A stretch of DNA of 64,000 nucleotides from positions 248,001 through 312,000 of the forward strand of contig CAKJVC010000192.1 of the NCBI GenBank assembly GCA_918026815.1. The letters are read 5' to 3'. Below the pieces are notes generated by a model. It saw nothing but the letters and a program-made list of their open reading frames with translations, ran no database searches and was not told the origin of the DNA. A program made the translations under genes and the position numbers. This DNA comes from Chalara sp. BL73. Lineage: Eukaryota > Ascomycota > Leotiomycetes > Helotiales. This document shows, piece after piece, positions 35,641 to 47,300 of this stretch. Numbering within the stretch: the stretch's first letter is position 1; the number at the start of each line of letters is the position of its first letter.

Positions 35641-37287
35641 ATGCAGGTCGCGCACAGGATTATCAAGGTATCTGATCACGAATGAGGGGTCATTGTTGAA
35701 CGAGAAATATTTTTATTGATCAATTTTAGCTCTCGAATCCTTCCCTTCTACGTTCATCATGTTATATCAATGGACGATGGGTTGCGGCTGCTTCCGCCAA
35801 GACGTTTGCTATTACTGGTCTGTATCATTATTCATTCCAAACCTAAAGTCCTCACCTTACAAATTTAGATCCCGCTACAATGGAAGAAATTGCTACCAAT
35901 CCGGAGTTCGATGCTCATGACACCGAAAATGCCATCGTAGCAGCATCGATAGCTCTGCGTACATACCGTAAAACAACGCCACGCCAACGTGCACAATGGC
36001 TACGAAGATGGCACGGCCTTGTGATGGAAAATATTGATGATCTAGCAATCATCATCACAGCAGAGAATGGAAAGCCAATAAATGACGCAAAAACTGAAGT
36101 AGCATACGCTGCTGGCTTCCTCGAGTGGTTCGCCGAAGAAGCGCCGCGGATCTATGGCGACACTATCTCTCCAAGCAATCCAAACCATAGGCTAATAACC
36201 ATTAAAGAGCCAGTAGGCGTATGTGCACTTATTGCGCCGTGGAACTTTCCTGCAGCTATGATCACGCGAAAAGCAGGACCTGCTCTTGCGGCAGGTTGCA
36301 CAGTTGTCATCAAGGCTCCAGCAGAGGCGCCACTGACAGCTCTTGCATTAGCAAAATTGGCTCACCAAGCTGGCATTCCAAATGGTGTGGTGAATGTTAT
36401 TACGGCACTGGAAAATACGGTTGAAGTAGGGAAGGTCCTTACTTCGAGCCCAGCAGTAAAGAAAGTCTCATTTACAGGATCAACAGCTGTTGGAAAACTC
36501 TTGATGAATCAGTCTTCATCCACGCTGAAAAAGCTCTCATTTGAACTTGGAGGGAATGCGGCTTTCATTGTTTTTGATGATGCTGATCTTGATGTTGCAG
36601 TTCAATGCCTCATTGCTTGCAAGTTCCGAATCTCCGGACAGACGTGTGTGTGCGCAAATCGTATATTTGTACAGCATGGTATCTACAACAAATTTATCTC
36701 TAAAGTGATTGAGGCTGTCAAACAATTCAAAATTGGCAATGGATTTGAAGACGGTGTTACCCATGGGCCATTAATCCATCGGCGTGCGGTTCAGAAGGTT
36801 GACGAGCATGTAAAAGATGCCCTTAGTAAAGGTGCTCAGTGTCTCTACGGCGGCGCAGCTTTGACGGAGCTGGGTCCTAACTTCTTTGATACCACTATCC
36901 TGACAGAGATGAATACAACTATGAAGCTTTACGTGGAGGAGACATTTGGGCCTGTGGCTGCCTTCTTTGCGTTTTACACAGAAGACGAGGCCGTTGAATT
37001 GGCAAATGCATCTGATGTCGGACTAGCGGGATATTTTTTCTCCAAGGATGCAGGCAGATGCTGGAGGGTAGCGGAGGCATTAGAAGTTGGTATGGTTGGT
37101 GTCAATACTGGTAGGTCATTCTATCTAACACTCCAAATTCTTACTTATATTTCTGGGAGGTTCTTTGAGTGATCCCGCTGCGCCGTTTGGTGGTGTAAAA
37201 CAATCAGGTTTTGGACGAGAGGGAAGCAAATATGGTATTGATGAATTTTTGACCACAAAAATGATAATGACAGGCATTAAAGCATGA
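35641..37287 (+). CDS. Succinate-semialdehyde dehydrogenase (ALDH superfamily)
   Basis: Four exons: 35641-35667, 35730-35817, 35869-37110 and 37160-37287, with introns of 49-62 bp, giving 494 residues. The enzyme oxidises succinic semialdehyde to succinate with NAD(P)+, the last step of the GABA shunt. The first two small exons were found by restoring the family N-terminus: [20 protein letters not shown] and [13 protein letters not shown]. The core has [34 protein letters not shown] (catalytic Glu) and GQTCVCANR (catalytic Cys). The last exon ends [18 protein letters not shown]. Length is right for SSADH of the GabD type. It shares a 357 bp bidirectional promoter with the GABA-type aminotransferase, so product and substrate of the two genes match. 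Confidence 0.92.
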
Positions 37288-37668
37288 AAAACAGAAACTA
37301 GATGTATATTAAAAATCCCTTTTTATTTGAAAATTCGGGAAAGGTTTAGATGTTAGTACCACGTAGCAAGGGTTGTCCTGAAAAAGTCCAAGAGAGAGGT
37401 GATCTCTAATTTAGTAGCGATTCCCCCTCCAAATCTTGCGCTACTCGCGTTTGCTTCACACAATCGAAGATATTTCATTTTGAATCCATTGTGTCCCCAG
37501 TACTCGAAGTCCACCTTTACCGATCCAAATGGGGGTCTACGGACTTAGTTATTTTGATATCTCCCATCATTTATCGCTCCTAAAGGCTCAAGATGTCACA
37601 TACATATTTCTAGTTAACTGCTTTGGATACCCACTATGTATTTATCAAAGTTTTGTATTAATTTAACT
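37288..37668. other. Convergent intergenic region
   Basis: Between the 3' ends of SSADH (+) and the FAD oxidase (-). Nothing recognised. Confidence 0.4.
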
Positions 37669-39175
37669 CTAGAGACTAGACTTCACAGGATCATTCCATA
37701 GATTGTATAAGCTGTCGACCAAGGGATTCTTTTTGCTTTGAATCCTCTCTTTCGTAGTTTTGAATACCCCTGGAAGGCCCGTTTCCTCGAATGAAATATT
37801 ATCTCGAACCATTGAAGCAACACCTTTACTCGACAAAAGAATCTGTGGCATTCCATGGCCGGAGAATGCTGCAATAATGAATTGACCCTCTGCACCAGGT
37901 ATTTCACCAAGGTGCGGCATAAAATCTGAACTATATCCCATGACTGTAATTTAAAACTCAATTAATTATGTTACTATAAGCAAAGGGGAAAAGAGGAATG
38001 TAGCTTACTTCCAGTCCAGACTTGTTCTGTTTCAGCACCGCTATCCTCCCAGCCTCTGAAGTGTTTTTGCATGTATCCGTCGAAATACCCATTTGTAGCC
38101 TCTATCAATTCATTGTCATTCACATTATCAAACCAAGAGTGTTTATCTTGCCAAAATCGTTGCCGGGCCCCACCGACCACAATACTACCATCTGTCCGAG
38201 GGATAAGATAATCGTATGATTGCGGGCCAAAGCGAAGGCTATATGTGTTGTTTAGATGAGGTGTGTTCGTTCCTTTAGGGGAGACTATACGGCTTGCCAC
38301 GCCACGAACAGGTACTATTTTCTGTCTGTATTGAGGTAGAAGTTGGGATGTGTAACCATTTGTTGCAAACACAATCTTGGAAGCAGAGATAACGCCACGG
38401 GTTGTCGCCACCTGCCAAAGCCCCTTGCTATCTCTAGTTGGCGAAATTTTGATAACAGGCGTGTTGGTTTGGAGATTTGCTCCACCTTGGATTAGCCAGC
38501 CAAGTAGATGTTGGACCATTTTTGCTGGCCACAGATGTGCTGCAGTGAAGGAAAAACAGCATTCTGCTCCCTTTACACCAGAAACCTAACTAATATTAGA
38601 CAACTCTGTATTAGAAAAGAATTAAAACACACCCTTGCAGCATCTTTCTTTGAAGTAAACGCAACGTCATTCAAATTAACCACTTTATTCTTTACCAACT
38701 CTCGATACGCAGTCTCCGTATCCCTAGCATTTTGTATATTTAGATATACATCAATGGTCCTCGTGAGATGAAAATCACACTCAATACCTTCCTTCTCCAC
38801 AAGCTCTTTAAGGGCAAGTACCTGCGAAGACTCAAAGTTCGCAAGTTTAGCGGCCATTTCAGGACCGTAAAGTTTTGTGTACTTGGGTACATTGAAATAG
38901 GTATCAGGTTTCACGTGGCCTCCATTGCGGCCAGTTGCTCCTGAAGATGCTGTTCTAGCTTCGAGAATGACTATTGAGGGAGGGTTTGGATTGTCTTTCA
39001 TGATGTGATATCCAGTGGCTGCTCCAGCGAAGCCAGAGCCAATAATCAGGACATCGCATTGCATTGGTAGATCCGATGTTGTTCTATGATTTTCAAGCTG
39101 ATGAGGGGTCCCTAGCCAAAAAGAGGGTACTGGACCGGAGGCTGGGAAGCCTGAATTGGATGTTGATTTGGGCAT
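37669..39175 (-). CDS. DAO-family FAD-dependent amine oxidoreductase
   Basis: Three exons: 38633-39175, 38009-38585 and 37669-37943, with introns of 47 and 65 bp, giving 464 residues. The N-terminal FAD motif is DVLIIGSGFAGAATGYHI, followed by GATGRNGGHVKPDTY, a signature of the glycine/D-amino acid oxidase (DAO) family and of gamma-glutamylputrescine oxidase-like proteins. The C-terminal part has IPRTDGSIVVGG, then, across the last intron, VWTGIMGYSSDFMPHLG, and AFSGHGMPQ for FAD binding. Such enzymes oxidise a C-N bond to an imine with release of ammonia or an amine. In this cluster it could make the aldehyde or amino acid that feeds the aminotransferase and SSADH. The upstream region carries CCGGCCCGGTGCACA 270 bp before the start. 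The substrate is inferred from neighbours only. Confidence 0.9.
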
Positions 39176-39882
39176 GATTTTTACGAACAGAAGCACCCGT
39201 GGATGGTTTGGTTATGGAAGATAGATGTCCCGCCTTCTGGTCCACTACATGTTTAAACACCTCAAAATGCATAAAGCTAAGATTCCGCTATTCGCACGGC
39301 TTGAATTACGCTTGATCGGCAAAAGATTCTACATCAGCGCATAGCTATCATACAGAGTATCAACAGAAAGCCATCAGTATCGCTGCGGCGGTTGTACTCT
39401 CGTGCTACAGGGAAAGCAGTGGTAGCAAAATTACGGAGTGTTGCCCGGCCCGGTGCACAATTCTGGCTCTGCTTCCCTGACTCATAACCTCTCACTAACC
39501 CCCACTTCTGGTTTCCGATTGTTGAAGGCCACATTACCTACCCCCAAATCTCTCGGGCCGACGAACTTATCAGAAAGACAACATCCCTACCTAGTTCCAT
39601 TGTAGAGAATAACGCTCTCTTTTAGTACTCGATGTCCTTTAAATATAATCTGCTTTAGAAGCAGCGGCGCCTGGAAGAGAGAGGCTTGAGAACTGAAATA
39701 AGATTCAGAGCAACTCCAGGAGAGGAGAAACGACACTCAGAGACACGATTGCTTGCCTATAGGGTTGCGTTCTTGGTTTAGTTAGTTTCAAGTAAGGCTA
39801 AAACTGTATCATATTCACTGTGAGCGTTATGATATGAGCTAGCTATTGTAAGTTCATGGACAAATGTGGACCAAATCCTCTT
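39176..39882. other. Intergenic upstream of FAD oxidase
   Basis: About 700 bp between the oxidase start and the 3' end of the hydrolase gene. It contains the motif at 39445-39459; no gene is recognised. Confidence 0.45.
39445..39459 (+). promoter_or_regulatory. CCGGCCCGG cluster motif, copy 3
   Basis: CCGGCCCGGTGCACA, identical over 15 bp to the copy at 28944, 270 bp upstream of the FAD oxidase start. Confidence 0.55.
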
Positions 39883-40683
39883 TCAAAATAATGAAGCCTC
39901 ATCGGCGTTGGAGGAATCAATGATCTCTTGAGCCATCTCCTTGAAAGTCTCAGCCATAACGTCCATCTCTCCAAAAAGATCAACACATGGTTCTTTCTCC
40001 CAAACAGAACAATAAGCCCCTTTAAAACTAGAAATTGATGTTAGTAATGCTAATGCCAGAAGGAAAATGTAAAATTATCATACTCACCCGCTTCTCTTTG
40101 CAGCTGAAACATCCCACATATGAGCAGCAGCAAACCACGCCTCCTCACCTGCAAACTCATTCAGCAAAGGCTGGTACGATTCGGTAGCAGGTTTTCCAAT
40201 TCCCAACGTATCACAAGTCCTGAAATTCTCCTCAGGAAGCTCTATTCCATTTTCCTTAAAGTATCCCTGGACTCTACTAGAGTCGCCAGCCGTAAATGCC
40301 CAACAAGTAAACCCAGCAGCTCTCAGCATCTCAAAACACTCCTTTGCGCCAGGTCTTGCCTGCAATTGCAAAAACTGTGCGAGAATGTACTCGAGATCTT
40401 TGTCAGAACCAAATTTTCGTGGTTGTTCGATCCCTGCCATCCAAAGCATGCGATAGAATAAAGATTTAAAGACATCGTAAAACCGCGTGTATTTTCCCGA
40501 TATGCTTAGGTATGTATATTCGCGCTCAGCGGCTTCGAGCCAGGTGTAACCAAGGAGCCTGGGCTTGATGCCATTCTCACGGAGTTTATTCCCAAGACGG
40601 GTGTCAAGAGCATCAAAAATTGCATCGTAGGACATTACCGTCCCAACGACGTCGAATACAACGTGCTTTCTGTGTGGGGGCAT
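39883..40683 (-). CDS. Haloacid dehalogenase-like hydrolase (type II HAD)
   Basis: Two exons, 40088-40683 and 39883-40027, with a 60 bp intron, giving 246 residues. HAD motif 1 is HVVFDVVGTVMSYD, with the nucleophilic Asp in FDVVGT. Motif 2 is FTAGD, motif 3 a Lys in LGIGKPATESY, and motif 4 is in AAHMWDVSAAKRSGFKGAY, where the Asp holds metal or substrate. The order and cap size fit L-2-haloacid dehalogenase-like fungal proteins, which hydrolyse carbon-halogen or phosphate bonds. The first residue of motif 1 is at position 11, so the start is well supported. A CCGGCCCGG motif 220 bp upstream ties it to the neighbouring cluster. Its part in an amine pathway is unclear; it may be a side detoxification step. 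Confidence 0.87.
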
Positions 40684-40868
40684 GATAGAATGTGGATCGG
40701 TTCACGTTTGGAGAGGGGGTGTGCCAGAGAGACCGAGCTGATATGAGATATTGGATGAAGTCGAATATCCTTTATCATTAGAAGGTCTGTAGGTAGTAGT
40801 TGGATCTGGTATATGGTAATTAAATTTGTCACTGCTCCCTGCATCATTTGTGATGGATATCTTTAAGT

Positions 40869-40885
40869 GGGGGGGGGGGGGGGGG
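40869..40885 (+). repeat. Poly-G tract, 17 nt
   Basis: Uninterrupted G run just 17 bp from the CCGGCCCGG motif in the HAD gene's upstream region. Confidence 0.9.
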
Positions 40886-40901
40886 CAGGGGATAGTGGAG
40901 T

Positions 40902-40910
40902 CCGGCCCGG
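40902..40910 (+). promoter_or_regulatory. CCGGCCCGG cluster motif, copy 4
   Basis: CCGGCCCGG 219 bp upstream of the HAD hydrolase start codon. Confidence 0.5.
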
Positions 40911-41533
40911 GGACTGAAGGTGAAAATGCTAAAATGTAACAAATTGAATATTAACTAGTCTGTCTACTATGATAGGCTATGTTCTTGGGTGATTGGGCAT
41001 CCGCTGTCCCAAAAAAAACTTAGTGTGTTAATAGGATCCTGCGAAACGAAATAAGCAAAATTCTTATCTAACCACTTCCATAATCCTGGCTTTCCTAAAG
41101 AAACAATCAGCCATGAGCAGCGATTGAATGTCGCTTGAGAACGTAAGATACAATATATAGTTGTCACTTATTCACCATAACCAGTTATGGTTTAAAGATA
41201 TTAACCAGGTTAAGGGCGAAGACGATTTTTGGTTATCAACCTCCCGTATCGGGTGACTTGAAGGCGTCTGGTCGGAAGCATTTGTCCATTCATTAAAAGG
41301 CCGCCATCATCTGTACCGGGCATGAGAAAGACTAGGCAGGGATTCCAGGAAGCTCCAAGATTATCTGAAAACGACTCTCCTTTAAACACCAAGGACAAAC
41401 ATAGCAATAAGTAGAAATACAGCCGTTCGAGTAAGTCCGTGCACCCCCATTCCGATACCCCCCCCATTCCGATCGGCCAAAATAAGCGATTTTTCAGAAC
41501 ACCAGCTCCACCAAATAATTGATTATTAAATAA

Positions 41534-42015
41534 CTATTCAATCTCAATACAATCTAAAGTAGAATCAGACTTAGTAGCTTTTTTTCTATTTTCTTTTGTA
41601 CTTTCAGCTTCTTCAACTTCTATTTGTGCTTTTTTAGTTCTTTTAATGTCTACAAACTTGGAATTCGGACTAGTTTTGACTTTTTTGCGCTTTCTAGGCC
41701 TAGCTTTCTTTAATTGAACTTCTAAAGACTGTATTTTAAAGTTACAGTTTGCTAAAACACTTTTTTGCTTTTTAAAACCTTTTACAATTTTCCGAAATAA
41801 AAGCTTTTGAGTAGAATGATCGTTTTTTTCAAGCATTTAGAACCGAGTTGTATAAGCTTTAAGTTCAGTCGATTTTTTAAGCGTAAACTATATAACTTGC
41901 AAAAAATCAATTTCTAAACTTTTATTAAACTTTTGTGTAGTTTGTAGAGTAATGCTTGAAGTGTTTTTATTCGAATTGCTGTTTTTTAAAAGTAAAGGGC
42001 TTATAAAGGATTTAG
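41534..42015 (-). pseudogene. pogo/Fot-type DDE transposase, C-terminal relic
   Basis: A 100-codon open stretch (41534-41836) has SLEVQLKKARPRKRKKVK, then PNSKFVDIKRTKKAQIEVEE, the coiled-coil and basic tail found at the end of fungal pogo/Fot-type transposases. Weaker same-strand similarity (LQALLYKLHKSL, SLRLKNRLNLKL), broken by stops, continues to about 42010. There it is cut off by the LTR start at 42016. The catalytic DDE region is absent. The element was probably already inactive or was disrupted by the retrotransposon insertion. Confidence 0.6.
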
Positions 42016-42500
42016 TGTCACGAACCGAATCCTGGGACCCGCTGGGGCCTAAGAGAGGAGCCCCAGGACGCTCTGGCGTCCCAGGACCAATAAGGATCCC
42101 AAGGACGTGGGTCCCGGGATCAGCCAGTGTCCTAGGACTTTAAGTAAGTAAAAAAGCAAACGGCTTATCGATTTCTGGAAACTGCGACTATGTCACGTAA
42201 TAAAGTTTAAAAAAGTTTAAAGACTTTATTAAAGTTTAAAAACTTTAAAAAAAAACATAAACTTTAAAACAATTATAGTATATAAATAGTTGTAGTTTCG
42301 TAGTTTAAAAGTATTGTGTTTAATTTTTATTATAGTTTAGCAATATAGTTTATTTTGTTATATTTGTAACGTTTTACTTTTTAGTAAAAAATGAAATTTA
42401 GTTTATTTTATATATACTATACTAATTAACGAGTTTTAAGTTTTATTATTTAAGTTTAAAGTTATTTAGTACGTTATACTTTAAGTACTAAATTTTAAAG
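42016..42500 (+). repeat. Likely Ty3/gypsy 5' LTR
   Basis: The block begins TGTCACGAACCG, a common left end of fungal gypsy LTRs, and interrupts the pogo relic. Its first 110 bp are GC-rich with nested inverted repeats: TCCTGGGAC (42030-42038) with GTCCCAGGA (42078-42086), enclosing CTGGGGC (42042-42048) with GCCCCAG (42060-42066). A TATAAATA box lies near 42282. The 3' end of the LTR could not be fixed, and no second LTR copy was found, so the element is truncated. Confidence 0.5.
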
Positions 42501-42584
42501 TAATTAAACAATATAGTACTCGAAACTAGTTTTTCGTTTAGTTAAACAAAATAAAAAGCTAAAAAAAAATATTTTAAACGTTAC

Positions 42585-44070
42585 TGCTATTAACTAAAAC
42601 AAAAACATTAAATTACTAAACCGAAAATTACAGTAAATAAAAGTTTCGGAAACAGTAAAAATCGCAAAACTTAACAAGTTCGACAGCAAACGCAGTAAGC
42701 TAAAAACGTTTTTAATGTAACTTGAAATTTACTTTAAGTTTAATAATAATAAATTTACGATTTATAAAAACAATGTTTTATTTGCAGTATTATACTTTAA
42801 AAAAAAAGCTATAAAGTAAATACAGCTTTTTGCGAAAAACTACTTTAAACACAAAAATATTAATAAAAATATAATTACTATATAAACAATTTTTAAAAAA
42901 TTTAAAAAGTTTAAACGAAAAATTAAAAAAATATTTAGAAATGTAAACAAAAAAAAACAGCAAAGCACTATTTATATATTTTTAAGCAAACAAAATTAGT
43001 TATTAACTACGTTACGAAATTTAAAAAAATACGCTATTTAAACGAAATAAAATATTTAAATACTATTTAGTTATTATATTAAAAAACTTAAGTTAAAAAT
43101 TTAAACCGAGCTTGTTCAGCTAAACTTTTTTCGGACTATTAATAATATAATAAAATTAACTATTAAAATAAACAGCCGGCAATATAATTTTAAAAAAAAC
43201 TAAAAAATTTTCGGCTGTTTATTTTAAAATAAACTTAATATAAACAAAAAACGCTATAAGCAAAACCGATAGCTAAAATTAATAAAACTAAATATTACTT
43301 AAAAAAAGCTTTTTAAAAACAAAATAAAACGAAAAAAAAAAAAGAAATTATACTATATATATAAACAACCGAATTACATATTTTCGTTCTACAAAAAATT
43401 TAAATAAAAAAAAAAAAAGCAAACTAAAACAGTATAAATAAAAACTATAAAAAAAACTTCGAATAAATTTTTAAAAAAAACGATACTAAAAAAGTTTTCG
43501 AAAAAAAAACTTAAAAACATAAATATTGCTATTTAACTTTTAAAACTAAACATAATATTTAAAACAGCTAGTTTTAAACTATATTCGTTTTTAAAAAAAC
43601 ACGAAAAATAAAAATATGTTTTATTTAAAAAAAATAAAAAAATATAATTTTTAGTTACAAATACAAAAAAACTAAACTTTATTAGTATATTATAAAAAAA
43701 TAACAAAATACTAATATATATTAAAAAAATAGCGAAAATAGTTTACTAAAACAATAAAAAAATAGTTTACTAAAACAATAAAAAAATAGTTTTTAAGTTT
43801 TAAAACAAAAAAATATTTAAAAACCGAATAAAAAAAAGCAAGTTATTACTTTTTAACAAATATTTTTAAATCGAAAAAACTTAAAAAATAATAATTCGAT
43901 ATTACTAACGTAAAATATAGTACAAAATAGCTTAACAATTATAAAAAAAAACATACGCGAAAAACTAAAAAATAAAACTTAGTTATTTTATAGTAAACTG
44001 TTTGTATAAACTAATTAAACAAAAGCTAAAATACTAAATTTAGCAAAACGCTATTTACAAAAACGTAATT
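42585..44070 (+). pseudogene. RIP-degraded Ty3/gypsy gag region
   Basis: Almost pure A/T with very few G outside CG, TAG and AAG words. Through the many stops, one frame still resembles a retrotransposon gag: KLNKFDSKRSKLKTFLM near 42670 and YFKFNNNKFTIYKNNVLFAV near 42730, then KKKAIK*IQLFAKNYF near 42810, where the stop most likely replaces Trp. The pattern, C:G to T:A at CpA giving TAA/TAG, is what RIP produces. No pol domain was recognised, and similarity ends near 44.07 kb, where normal composition resumes. A 28-bp unit is repeated near 43.73-43.79 kb. Confidence 0.55.
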
Positions 44071-44379
44071 AAAAAACTAGCTGTAGCAATCCGCGGATTT
44101 GCGGCGTAAATCCCAAATTTCGGAAGCGAAATGCCCCTGAATCAGAGGGAAGCACGGGCCATTTGCACCATAAATCCTGCACCATAAATCCAAGCTGCTC
44201 CCCGCGGGGCCCCGCGCTTTCGCTGCCAGGTTGCGTGCGCTGGGTAGGCGGGCGGACAGTAGTATTGATAGAAAACGCGTTTGTGTACTTGCCGAAGTGG
44301 CAAGTGCTACTCTGTACGGCATGTAGCTATTGCTTCCGGCCAAGACGCGAAGTCTAGGTTCGACACCTGAAGCAGCTAT

Positions 44380-47300
44380 CGCATTGCTTGAAAAAACTGT
44401 TGTTAAAAGCACAAATTGAGCTGTTTCGCAGCTACAAGTTACAAGCGGCCGATGCTGCACCGGCGACATAGCCGGTTGCTCTTATTTCCGGGCTGCCGTT
44501 GCTCGACGCTTATTAGTGCTTTATTTGCACAAATTACTTGACCCGAAATAAAAAAGCGATTTAGCGGCACGTGTTTAAAGCTTATTAGCAGAAGCCCGCG
44601 TAGCACAAAACAAAATGCTCGTTGTAGCGAGCATACAACGTACAAACTTTTTTTGCCGAAAAGCAGTATATCCGGTACTTTGTAGTAAATAGTACTAACT
44701 ACACTATAAAAAATGCCGAAGTTAAAACTAAACGGCTGAATTTAAAAAAAGCAACTTTTTTTAAGCTGCTCGACAAAAATGCGACTGTCGCAAAAAAGAA
44801 TGCTACAGCAAAAGCTAATATTGTTTATAGCTTCGATAGCTATAAATCCGCCGTAATGCTATAACTTAAACGGACCGGTATCGAAAAACACACGCGAAGC
44901 TTGAAAAAAAACGAAATCCAAACATTTTTTAGCGTGCTAAAAAATGCTAACAACGAGCTCGAGTTATTTCTAATACTAAAAATAATAAATAAGATTTTTA
45001 CCGAAGCGTACAGCTAGTGCTTCGATAGTCCGGACTGTATATTGACTTAGCTACAGCAGCTAGCGTTAAGCCGCTTTTATATTGCTGCTGCCCCAAAGCA
45101 AAAAATCCGCGCGTTCGACCTCAAAAAAAAGCCCGATACGCTTAAAACTAACTTTAAGTACTAAAAGCAGTTTTTGACTTATTGCTACTGCGTAGCGTAC
45201 TGCAGCGGCTACTTCGATACAGCAAATAACGACTAGCGGACTTTTAAAAGCTGTATTTAACTTACTAATGCCCAAACGAAAAGCTGAAAAGCGGCCGTTT
45301 AAAGTGCTGTCGATCAAAACCGGCCTGCGTTGCGAAATGCTATGTCGGTCTTTTTAATAGTACTAATTTGCTACGAATTCGAAAACTATCGGTACAGCTT
45401 TCCGCTGCTTAGCTTTTGCGCTATGCTAAGCATTAAGCCGTACTTCAAAACCTGGAAAAAGCCGAGTAATTACAACAGTTGTTTATTTAGCGTAATTTGA
45501 ACAGTACAGCTAATTATTTTCTACGCGAGTGTTTGTTTAAAAAAAATAAAGCTCGACTATACGCTTTAGCGTATCGAGCAGTATTGCGCGCAGTTTTTAA
45601 AACAAAACACCGAAACTTTAATAAGCGAAATTCTCGGCTAACGGTTATTATTGTTCGCGGTCTCGAAAAAAGCTATAAAGCTTCACTAAACGCAATAAAA
45701 TCCCGACGAAAAAGTTTTAATATACAAAAACGTCGATTTGTATATAAATCACGTATTACAGCTGTTATTGTCGGAATTCCAACAAGCTCAACGCTTGCTG
45801 CACAACGAACTGATGTTCGAGACTCAAAACTTGCTACGAATGCGTACTTAAGTTTTAAAAAACAACTTGAATACCGATACTTTTGGCTAGTTTATTAGCT
45901 AGCACCGAAAAAATGTCGAATTTTTAAAACTGTTAACTCGGTTTTTGCTGACCGTTATTTAAAACTTAAAGCTGCTACGAAAATCTTTTTTAGATACTAC
46001 GGCGAATAGCACTACTGTCTAGCGAGCAAAAGCAATTAAACAGTACAAAGCCGTTATCGACGAGTTTTTAAAACAGCTTTTTGTTTTGATTTATATAAAT
46101 TCTAACTAACCGTTGCGCGAAAACGAGCTGTTTTCTGTTACTTAGCGTAATACTCAGCAGCGGCGAAACGTTTACTTTAAGCACGAGCTAGTAATGTTGT
46201 ATACAACGTACTACAAAAGTCAACAGCAAATAAGCAAGTTTAAAAATAATATTCGGTTTTTGCTTTTATTTATTAAAAACTTTTTGCTCGACTACTTAAT
46301 AGTTGTTATTCCGCTTCGTCAAATCTTTTTTCGCCAGTCCGTTTTACATACTGTTATTTCTTTGTACTTGTAGTAAAAAAACGGTAAAGTTTAAGCTAAC
46401 AACCGGCTAACGCAGTGCATAAAGCAAGCGTGTGCCCGAGCTGGCACTTTTCGGCTGCGTATTGCCAACTAGCAGCAAATAACGGTCAACATTGTTAAAA
46501 CTAAGTTTGCAGCCGATATTAAATGCTTTAAAATCAATAACATAGCCGAAAACGAAAACGCTAAAAAAATTAAAGCTAACATTCGGGTTATAACTAAACA
46601 GCGAAACTATAGTACGCGAACGGTTAACCGCGCTTATACAAACCAGCAAAATGCCAATTTCGAAAACGTATAAAATAGCTTTATTCGCCGGAATCTGCGT
46701 ACTTTTACTTTATAAAAAAACTTGTAAAAGCTTGATCAGTTGCTTGGACTTGCTGAAAAAAAAAAGCGAAACAGTAAAAACGTAAGTAGTCCGCAAATGC
46801 TAAAGAAAATCGCTATAAAAGTTTACCGGCCGCGAAAAAAGTAGTCAGTCGCAGCTTTACTAAAAAATGCAAAAAAACTGTACTAAAATAACACGCTGCA
46901 ATAAAAGTCAGCCGTTTAAAAGCGAGCTATAACAACTATAATATTATAAACTGAACAAGTAGTAGTTGTTATAGCTACTAGTAAAAAGAAAAGCTTACTT
47001 TTTATATTGCTTTGCATTTTTTTTAACGCTAAAGTAACGATTTTGGTCCTGCCGCTTGTGTTTTTACGTAGAAATCTGCTTCGCCGAGTACGGAAACTAA
47101 GAATAAACTATTTAGTATAAACGCTTAGCGAGCTACAAAATGCATTTTTAGTGTTTGTAACAGCGAAAACTGCAAGCACAAAGCAGTTTCGGACTTACAT
47201 TTACAAGCTCGCTGCTACGCAAAATCTCGGCCGGATTGTATTTAATAAAGCTTACTTAACCGTAACTGCGTCTAAGTATCGCCAGGCTATAGTCGACTTA

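Larger units (their letters stand above)
40684..41533. other. Upstream region of HAD gene, edge of the repeat island
   Basis: No gene recognised. It contains a 17-nt poly-G tract at 40869-40885 and a CCGGCCCGG motif at 40902-40910. Base composition shifts to AT-rich after about 41.5 kb. Confidence 0.45.

Noticed and set aside
44288..44380. tRNA-like A-box and B-box (TTGCCGAAGTGG and GGTTCGACACC) about 70 bp apart
   Set aside because: The acceptor and T stems do not pair, and the sequence can also be read as the beginning of the RecQ-like helicase frame. No tRNA or SINE is claimed.
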